From NCBI GenBank assembly GCA_030668465.1, contig DAOUTX010000088.1, forward strand, positions 1-5,325: DNA of 5,325 bases, written 5' to 3'. Positions 1 through 4,370 of this stretch are shown here, piece by piece (position 1 is the first letter of the stretch; every line of letters begins with the position of its first letter). Position numbers and translations under genes: made by a program. The DNA is from Atribacterota bacterium. Its GTDB lineage: Bacteria; Atribacterota; Phoenicimicrobiia; Phoenicimicrobiales; Phoenicimicrobiaceae. The notes under the pieces were generated by a model. The model saw only the letters and a program-made list of their open reading frames with translations. It made no database searches and was not told the origin of the DNA.

Positions 1-184
1 AGAGGCAGCCGGTTATCCCCGGGCATATCGGGCAGTGGGAAACACCATGAGAAATAATCCCTTACCCTTAATTATTCCCTGCCATCGGGTCATAAAAAGT
101 GACGGTGGTTTAGGAGGATTTTCCGGAAAAGAAGGGATTGCTTTAAAAAGGAAGATGATCGATTTAGAATCTGAAGGAAAATAA
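1..184 (+). CDS. ogt: Methylated-DNA--protein-cysteine methyltransferase, C-terminal part (5' end outside window)
   Basis: This is the C-terminal 60 residues of an O6-alkylguanine-DNA alkyltransferase. The enzyme repairs O6-methylguanine and O4-methylthymine by moving the alkyl group irreversibly onto its own cysteine. The frame is read from base 2 and ends at TAA 182-184. It shows the family's helix-turn-helix and active-site region in order: AYRAVGNTMRNNP (the AVG..M..NP signature), then LIIPCHRVI with the acceptor cysteine at 80-82, then GGLGGFSGKEGIALKRKMIDLE. The PCHRV motif and the GG..G(F/Y)..G tail are diagnostic. Family members usually have about 150-180 residues, so roughly 100 are missing to the left and no start can be given. 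The tail is intact and the normal length. The gene converges on the ligase gene to its right. The symbol ogt is used for the family; a fused Ada-type protein cannot be excluded from this fragment. Confidence 0.95.
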   Translation, partial: EAAGYPRAYRAVGNTMRNNPLPLIIPCHRVIKSDGGLGGFSGKEGIALKRKMIDLESEGK

Positions 185-210
185 GAGGTAGGCAGAGATA
201 GCGGAAAATT

Positions 211-234
211 TAAAAATAAAAATAAAAATAAAAA
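211..234. repeat. (TAAAAA)4 hexanucleotide tract
   Basis: Four perfect consecutive copies of TAAAAA lie in the 93-base spacer between the convergent alkyltransferase and ligase genes. There is no GC-rich hairpin next to the tract, so it does not look like a classical terminator for either gene. It may simply be a slippage-prone microsatellite. The rest of this spacer (185-210 and 235-277) shows no gene. Confidence 0.8.
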
Positions 235-277
235 GATGTAGTTTTATACTACTCCTATTTTAGTAAGAAAGAATTAT

Positions 278-1396
278 TTAAATTAAAACCGTTTCCATAT
301 CTTTATCATCTTTATCGGCATAATAGGTGGCAAGCTTGGCTTGAATTTTAGATATAATATCTTCCAGAAGATAGGTGGGGGCTAAATTATATCGGACGAT
401 ACTTTCATAAAAGATCAATTTAATAAGTTGGCTATGGGTTAGCCCTATTTTACTTGCCATAAAAGTTAAAGAACCAGTAATGGATAAAGCAGGCGTACCG
501 TTTACATCTATAACATAGGTTTTTCCTGATTCATCTTCCATAATATCAATCCTAATAGCATCACTGGCTCCCACTGCGTCAAAGGTCTTAATTGCTATCT
601 GGGCAAGTTTTTTAAATCTTTCATCATCCCGATAGATTATTTCAAATTTTTCTCTTATCTTATATTCTGTCTTTTTAGTGAAAGTATATCTGATGCCATG
701 GTCTTTGGGGAAACCGATAATTGGCAAAATGTATTTTTTGGCTTTACTACCCAGGACTCCAACAGTATATTCTCTTCCGGGTAAATATTTTTCGATGATT
801 AATTTTTCAGGGCCCAGTTCTTTTTTTAGACCGATAAACCTCTTTTTTAGTTCTTGCAGATTATGCACTACAGATTTTGGAGTAATACCTATACTGCCTC
901 CTCCGCCGACCGGTTTTATCATCAGGGGAAATCCAATTTTGTCTATCCGGGAGAGTAATTTTATTTTATTAAACCGAAAATGAGTATCAAATATAAAATG
1001 GTCAGGAACCAAGATGTTGTTAACCTTGAGTTTATCATAAGTAATGTCCTTGTTGCGGCAGATTTCCATACTTTCGATACCGGAGAGGGCGCAGGGGATA
1101 TAGTATTTGTTAAGTTGTTTACGGATCATTGCCGCACCATGCCCGCTATAAAAGGTATGAGGAATATCTTTATATCCTTCTGCCAGGACAAAAGCCAGAT
1201 CAATAGGTTGATGTTTACTGATAAATTCGTCTAATTGCTCTGGCATAAGAAGGTCTAAAGATAAAATATTATTATTGGTCTTAATCAGAGCTGTGCGGAT
1301 AGCATCTACGTCTTCTATAAGAATACATTCTCTAAAGAGTCCCTTACGTTCTCTCTGGTTTACCTGATTATAAGCAAATAAAATATTTTTTATCAT
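278..1396 (-). CDS. D-alanine--D-alanine ligase-like ATP-grasp protein
   Basis: This 372-residue protein has the Ddl-type ATP-grasp architecture. Such enzymes form a peptide bond by activating a carboxylate as an acyl phosphate. Residues about 1-125 form the pre-ATP-grasp region. The ATP-binding part has a lysine and glycine-rich loop at 156-171 (FPLMIKPVGGGGSIGI), IIEKYLPGREYTVGV at 200-214, and the Mg-binding end RIDI...YVIDVNGTP at 282-302 (D284, D297, N299). The N-terminus lacks the canonical Ddl GG.S.E(R/H)..S stretch. The usual Ddl ending EvNt.PGmT reads DVNGTPALS. A lysine-rich tail of about 50 residues follows. Substrate specificity is therefore open: a true cell-wall Ddl is possible, but a related amino-acid or peptide ligase is equally reasonable. 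ATG at 1394-1396 is the start; AAGGG at 1406-1410 lies 9 bases upstream and is a weak ribosome site. The gene stands 450 bases from ktrA and is probably transcribed on its own. Confidence 0.8.
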   Translation of the reverse strand: MIKNILFAYNQVNQRERKGLFRECILIEDVDAIRTALIKTNNNILSLDLLMPEQLDEFISKHQPIDLAFVLAEGYKDIPHTFYSGHGAAMIRKQLNKYYIPCALSGIESMEICRNKDITYDKLKVNNILVPDHFIFDTHFRFNKIKLLSRIDKIGFPLMIKPVGGGGSIGITPKSVVHNLQELKKRFIGLKKELGPEKLIIEKYLPGREYTVGVLGSKAKKYILPIIGFPKDHGIRYTFTKKTEYKIREKFEIIYRDDERFKKLAQIAIKTFDAVGASDAIRIDIMEDESGKTYVIDVNGTPALSITGSLTFMASKIGLTHSQLIKLIFYESIVRYNLAPTYLLEDIISKIQAKLATYYADKDDKDMETVLI

Positions 1397-1422
1397 ATGC
1401 CCGGACCCTTTTTATAATATTT

Positions 1423-1450
1423 ATTATATTCTATATATTTTTTTGAAGAA
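1423..1450 (-). promoter_or_regulatory. Possible promoter of the Ddl-like gene
   Basis: On the minus strand a perfect TATAAT (1423-1428) lies 26 bases upstream of the ATG. A poor -35 match, TTCTTC (1445-1450), lies 16 bases further up. The surroundings are extremely AT-rich, so a TATAAT match is expected often by chance. This is inference only. Confidence 0.3.
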
Positions 1451-1647
1451 TGGCCTATTTTTAAGACTATTCTTTATAGAACATTTTTTTTCGGGTATCC
1501 TATTTTAAAAATTAAAATAAGAAATGATTTTTGTGGTATTACAAGATAGATAAAAAGAGGTTTTGGGATTACTCTATAATTGTTACAGGATAAAACCTGT
1601 TAATATTTTATAATAAGATAATAAAAAATACAAATATATTAATATGA

Positions 1648-1731
1648 TATCGAGCATATAGTATTAAGTATCGAGTTAAGAAAGCGAAAGAAAAGATAGA
1701 AAAAGTAGCATCCTTCTTCCTATCTAACTAT
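1648..1731. repeat. Weak degenerate heptanucleotide array
   Basis: Cutting the sequence into sevens from 1648 gives related neighbours. TATCGAG occurs exactly at 1648-1654 and 1669-1675, three units apart, with CATATAG and TATTAAG between them. Further right, TCCTTCT (1711-1717) precedes TCCTATC (1718-1724). The middle is A/G-rich and blurred. It resembles the clearer arrays flanking ktrB but is more decayed, so the limits are approximate. Confidence 0.45.
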
Positions 1732-1846
1732 CCCACTAAAATTTACATTAACTTACGCAGTACTAGTATGGTAACTTTTTTAAGTATTTTTTAAGAATAA
1801 CATCTAAACCAAATCTTTTAACCACGGTTTATATAGAGATTCTAAT

Positions 1847-2503
1847 TTACTTGTTAGATTTACCGGCTAATTTGTTAATTTTTTTAGCCTCTCCTATTAC
1901 AATTAGAAAATCCCCTTTTTTTATTACGTCTTTTGCCCGGGGTGAGATATTAACGCCATCATTTCTTTTTATGGCTAAAACATTTATTTCGTATTTATTC
2001 CGCATGTCAAGTTCACTCAAAGTTTTATCTATAAATTCAGGCAAGGCTTCAATCTCGATAATATTATAATCAGGTTCCAGTTCGACATAGTCTTTAATGT
2101 TTGGAGTGATTAATCTTCGAGCGATTCTTGCACCCATATCTCTTTCGGGAAACACAACCTTATTCACACCAATTTTTTCTAAGACCTTTGCATGAAGATT
2201 ATTTTGTGCTTTAGCGATAATATATTTTAATCCTACTTCTTTTAACATCATAGTTACCAAGATGCTTGTCTCTAAATTGGTGGCGATACTCACAATGGCT
2301 GCATCAAAATTTTTTACTCCCAATTCTTTTAAAACTCTTTCCTCGGTAATATCAGCCTGCACTGCTTGAGTTATTTTATCTTTTAAGGCATTTACTATTT
2401 CTTCATCATTATCTACTCCCAAGACTTCATGTCCTAATTCAACCAGGGTTGTGGCTACTGCAGAACCGAATCTTCCTAAACCAAGAACTATAAATTGTTT
2501 CAT
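1847..2503 (-). CDS. ktrA: Potassium uptake protein KtrA (RCK/TrkA-type regulatory subunit)
   Basis: This is a 218-residue single-RCK protein, the cytosolic regulatory subunit of a Ktr potassium transporter. Family members form an octameric ring under the membrane dimer of KtrB and gate it on binding ATP/ADP or NAD(H). Residues 1-130 are the RCK_N Rossmann domain, with GLGRFG (8-13) and the acidic end of strand 2 in LGVDNDEE (28-35). NNLHAKVLEKIGVNKVVFPERDMGARIA (101-128) is the typical crossover region. Residues about 136-215 form a TrkA_C/RCK_C domain, which in some Gram-positive homologues binds c-di-AMP. The length fits KtrA rather than TrkA, which has two RCK units and about 450 residues. 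The frame extends 10 codons upstream to a TTG. ATG 2501-2503 is preferred because AGGAGG lies 8 bases upstream and the protein then begins MKQFIVLGLGRFG, as in the family. It follows ktrB after 138 bases. Confidence 0.95.
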   Translation of the reverse strand: MKQFIVLGLGRFGSAVATTLVELGHEVLGVDNDEEIVNALKDKITQAVQADITEERVLKELGVKNFDAAIVSIATNLETSILVTMMLKEVGLKYIIAKAQNNLHAKVLEKIGVNKVVFPERDMGARIARRLITPNIKDYVELEPDYNIIEIEALPEFIDKTLSELDMRNKYEINVLAIKRNDGVNISPRAKDVIKKGDFLIVIGEAKKINKLAGKSNK

Positions 2504-2511
2504 GAAAAATC

Positions 2512-2517
2512 CCTCCT
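2512..2517 (-). promoter_or_regulatory. Ribosome binding site of ktrA
   Basis: A perfect AGGAGG on the minus strand lies 8 bases before ATG 2501-2503. It decides the start against the upstream in-frame TTG at 2531-2533. Confidence 0.85.
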
Positions 2518-2531
2518 TTTTAAAATTGACC

Positions 2532-2560
2532 AATTTACCAATTAAAATTACAGGTTACAA
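2532..2560 (-). promoter_or_regulatory. Possible ktrA promoter
   Basis: TTGTAA (2555-2560) and TAAATT (2532-2537) are separated by 17 bases on the minus strand, just upstream of the ribosome site. Both boxes are imperfect, and the -35 lies inside the heptad array. ktrA could equally be read from the ktrB transcript. Confidence 0.25.
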
Positions 2561-2576
2561 GTTTCTAATTGCAAGT
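2556..2576 (+). repeat. Inverted-repeat segment A, left copy
   Basis: This 21-base segment matches the reverse complement of 4267-4287 at 17 of 21 positions. The shared blocks on the minus strand are ACTTGCAA and CTTGTA. It lies on the outer side of segment B relative to ktrB. Confidence 0.55.
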
Positions 2577-2614
2577 TTACAGTTATCCGCTTCACGCTAT
2601 CCGCTATTTTCTTA

Positions 2615-2635
2615 ACGAGATACGATTCACGAGAT
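2615..2635 (+). repeat. Inverted-repeat segment B, left copy
   Basis: This 21-base segment, beginning ACGAGATACG and containing ATTCACGAGAT, is exactly the reverse complement of 4070-4090. It lies 7 bases beyond the ktrB stop codon. Confidence 0.85.
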
Positions 2636-2641
2636 ACGAAC

Positions 2642-3982
2642 TCATCCTACCATAATTTTCTCTTCAGGATATCTAATCATTTCTGGTTCACGTTTTTGAA
2701 TTAATGATAAGGCAAGACCCAAAGGACCAACTCTACCGGTAAACATAGTGATAATAATTATAATCTTGCCAGCTATACTCAAAGATGAAGTAATGCCTGT
2801 TGATAATCCTACTGTGCCAAAAGCAGAAGCAACCTCGAATAATACTTTTATAAAATCCTCTCCTTCAACATAGGACAATAGAATGGTCATGATAATGACC
2901 AGGCCCAAAGAGAGCGTGATAACGGTTAAGACCTTGGGGATTATGTCCTGTGATATTCTTCTTTTGAAGATTTGGATTTCTTCTTTCCCTTTTAGCGAGG
3001 AACAGACATATAATATAAGTAAGCCAAAAGTGGTAGTCTTAACTCCTCCTCCGGTAGAACTGGGAGAGGCACCAATAAACATCAAGATAATAATTAAGAA
3101 AAGAGTAGCATTTTGCATGCTTCCGATATGGATGGTATTGAAACCCGCGGTACGGGCGGTAACTGATTGGAAAATTGAACCATATATTTTTTCGGGGAAA
3201 TTCAAATCTCTTAAGGTAGAAGGGTTATTGGATTCTATAAAGAATATAATTATAAACCCGATTAGAATAAGGATAAGACTAATCCTTAAAGCTAATTTAG
3301 CGTGCAAGGAGAGGGTCCCGTTTTTTCCGTATTTAAAAAGTTCTAATAAAACTAAGAATCCGATCCCTCCCAATATAATTAAAATCATAAAAATAAGATT
3401 AATAATCAAATCTCCTTTATAGTGCATTATGCTATCTGAAAAGAGAGAGAATCCGGCATTACAAAAGGCGGAGATAGAATGAAAGACTGCCAGGTACAAA
3501 GCTTGTAATGGGGAATAGATTCTCTGCCAGCAAAGGAACAAAATAGCTGCCCCCAAAACTTCAATGACTGCGGTAAACATTAAGATGTATTTGGCTAATC
3601 GGACTAATCCTCCGATAGAAAATTGGTTTAAAGATTCCTGCATTATTAATCTTTGTCTTAAAGAGATTCTTTTTCCTACCAAAAAGGCAAACATTGTAGA
3701 CATAGTCATTATCCCTAATCCACCACTTTGAAGAAGGATAAGTATAATTAATTGTCCGAAAGAAGAGAAATCCTTTCCGGTGTCCAGCACAATCAATCCG
3801 GTAACACAAGTGGCAGAAGTAGCAGTGAAAAGGGCATTGATAAAACCGATACTCTTTGTAGTGCTGGAAGCTGAGGGAAGGTTAAGCAGAATAGTCCCTA
3901 TAGTAATTACCACTAAAAACCCTAATACTAATACCTGAGGCGGCGATAGTTTTTTTTCTTGAAAAGCCTTATTAAGTATTAT
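2642..3982 (-). CDS. ktrB: Potassium translocating subunit KtrB
   Basis: This is the integral membrane potassium channel subunit of the Ktr system, usually sodium-stimulated, and partner of KtrA. All four pore repeats are present. With residue 1 at the ATA codon 3980-3982 (446 residues), the filters are TSATCVTGL (55-63), SAFCNAGF (171-178), TARTAGFNT (275-283) and SAFGTVGL (386-393). The conserved intramembrane loop GASPSSTGGGVKTT is at 304-317, the pore-gate region of Ktr channels. The end GRVGPLGLAL...YPEEKIMVG is typical. No ATG opens the gene. The first usual start codon, GTG 3911-3913, would delete the conserved KLSPPQVLVLGF segment (11-22) and part of the first membrane helix. A doubled Shine-Dalgarno sequence points to ATA at 3980-3982 or 3977-3979, and the frame closes upstream at TAA 4016-4018. 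Either an AUA start is used or one base has changed from ATG. Apart from the start the gene looks intact. Confidence 0.93.
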   Translation of the reverse strand: MILNKAFQEKKLSPPQVLVLGFLVVITIGTILLNLPSASSTTKSIGFINALFTATSATCVTGLIVLDTGKDFSSFGQLIILILLQSGGLGIMTMSTMFAFLVGKRISLRQRLIMQESLNQFSIGGLVRLAKYILMFTAVIEVLGAAILFLCWQRIYSPLQALYLAVFHSISAFCNAGFSLFSDSIMHYKGDLIINLIFMILIILGGIGFLVLLELFKYGKNGTLSLHAKLALRISLILILIGFIIIFFIESNNPSTLRDLNFPEKIYGSIFQSVTARTAGFNTIHIGSMQNATLFLIIILMFIGASPSSTGGGVKTTTFGLLILYVCSSLKGKEEIQIFKRRISQDIIPKVLTVITLSLGLVIIMTILLSYVEGEDFIKVLFEVASAFGTVGLSTGITSSLSIAGKIIIIITMFTGRVGPLGLALSLIQKREPEMIRYPEEKIMVG

Positions 3983-3984
3983 GG

Positions 3985-3996
3985 CTCCTTCCTCCC
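3985..3996 (-). promoter_or_regulatory. Doubled Shine-Dalgarno sequence before ktrB
   Basis: The minus strand reads GGGAGG (3991-3996) directly followed by AAGGAG (3985-3990). GGGAGG is 8 bases from ATA 3980-3982, and AAGGAG is 5 bases from ATA 3977-3979. Both spacings suit initiation, and no ATG, GTG or TTG lies in reach in frame. This is the main argument for placing the start here rather than at GTG 3911-3913. Confidence 0.75.
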
Positions 3997-4023
3997 GTTT
4001 TTCTAAATTTAGCTTTTAATTCA

Positions 4024-4052
4024 ATTGTATAGGAATTCCCCTTTTCCGTAAA
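4024..4052 (-). promoter_or_regulatory. Probable ktrB promoter
   Basis: On the minus strand TTTACG (4047-4052, 4 of 6 with the sigma-70 -35) and TACAAT (4024-4029, 5 of 6 with the -10) are 17 bases apart. They leave a leader of roughly 35 bases before the predicted start. The pair sits in the only non-repetitive part of the trkH-ktrB spacer, directly after the heptad array ends. This suggests that ktrB has its own promoter and is not only read through from trkH. Confidence 0.45.
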
Positions 4053-4069
4053 CCTTATTCGTATCTCGC

Positions 4070-4090
4070 ATCTCGTGAATCGTATCTCGT
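4070..4090 (-). repeat. Inverted-repeat segment B, right copy
   Basis: This is the exact 21-base reverse complement of 2615-2635. On this side the repeat continues with one further GCGAGAT-type unit (4062-4068 region) that is absent from the left copy. Confidence 0.85.
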
Positions 4091-4266
4091 AAAACAAATA
4101 GAAGTCAGGAGACAGAATTCAGGAGTCAGAATAAAAAAAAAGAAAACCCACCCGTAACAAGCAATACGCAATACAAGAGAAAAAGTTTTGAGTTTTGAAT
4201 TATGGTTTTGCGTTTTTAGCTTTAAGCTTTTCGCTGTATAAGGATAACTGACAACCGTGACTTTCC

Positions 4267-4287
4267 ACTTGCAACTCTAATCTTGTA
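4267..4287 (-). repeat. Inverted-repeat segment A, right copy
   Basis: This matches the reverse complement of 2556-2576 at 17 of 21 positions. It lies outside segment B as seen from ktrB, which gives the mirrored order A-B-ktrB-B'-A'. Confidence 0.55.
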
Positions 4288-4370
4288 TTTTCCTTACACT
4301 TATTACCCGCACCTATACACTAAACGCTCCACGCTCCACGCTAGGTTATATTCACTAACGACTAGTTTAA

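Larger units (their letters stand above)
1397..1846. other. 450-base AT-rich spacer without a recognisable gene
   Basis: No open frame with protein-like sequence was found on either strand. Apart from the candidate promoter at its left end, it holds three things. An AT-only inverted repeat pairs TATTTTA 1501-1507 with TAAAATA 1513-1519. A 5-bp stem, ACAGG 1585-1589 with CCTGT 1596-1600, has a 6-base loop. A stretch with 7-base periodicity is listed separately. A 9-base direct repeat TTTTTTAAG occurs at 1776-1784 and 1787-1795, just downstream of ktrA. No convincing rho-independent terminator for ktrA was seen. Confidence 0.6.
2554..2637. repeat. Degenerate heptanucleotide array between ktrB and ktrA
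   Basis: The stretch divides into 12 consecutive 7-base units, most of them beginning with G. Examples are GTTACAA (2554-2560), GTTTACA (2575-2581), GCTTCAC (2589-2595), GCTATCC (2596-2602), and GAGATAC at both 2617-2623 and 2631-2637. Counting by hand, about 43 of 84 bases equal the base 7 positions later, roughly twice chance. The unit drifts along the array from GTTnnnA through GCTnnnC to GANnnAC. The array meets the ktrB stop codon (2642-2644), with only a few bases between them. It resembles in style the short tandemly repeated heptamers (STRR) known from cyanobacteria. Confidence 0.75.
4054..4368. repeat. Long degenerate heptanucleotide array between trkH and ktrB
   Basis: About 45 successive 7-base units fill nearly the whole spacer, in blocks whose unit drifts. 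Block examples are GTATCTC (exact at 4061-4067 and 4082-4088), AGTCAGG (4103-4109) with AGTCAGA (4124-4130), AAGCAAT and ACGCAAT (4159-4172), TTTGAGT and TTTGAAT (4187-4200), TTTAGCT (4215-4221) with TTTCGCT (4229-4235), and GATAACT (4243-4249) with GACAACC (4250-4256). A perfect tandem pair of CTCCACG spans 4327-4340. Neighbouring units often share 4-6 of 7 bases. The weakest parts are 4131-4158, which is A-rich then C-rich, and 4285-4319. The array ends 2 bases before the trkH stop codon on one side and abuts the ktrB promoter candidate on the other. No protein-like frame was found in it. Confidence 0.75.

Noticed and set aside
678..1234. Two plus-strand open frames (678-983 and 980-1234)
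   Set aside because: They lie wholly opposite the ATP-grasp gene, whose motifs are clear. Their translations show no family features, so they are shadows.
1585..1600. ACAGG/CCTGT hairpin as a rho-independent terminator
   Set aside because: The stem has only 5 bp and neither side is followed by a clean T run. It is also about 250 bases past the ktrA stop.
2531..2533. TTG as start of ktrA
   Set aside because: ATG at 2501-2503 has a perfect AGGAGG at 8 bases and matches the family N-terminus. The TTG would place the ribosome site inside the gene.
2883..3422. 179-codon plus-strand open frame
   Set aside because: It is antisense to ktrB, with a lysine- and isoleucine-rich translation typical of a shadow of membrane helices.
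3561..3809. 82-codon minus-strand open frame in another phase
   Set aside because: It overlaps ktrB in a different frame. ktrB is intact here, so no frameshift needs to be invoked.
4054..4368. CRISPR array
   Set aside because: Units are 7 bases long and degenerate, without constant 25-40 base repeats or unique spacers, and no cas gene is present.
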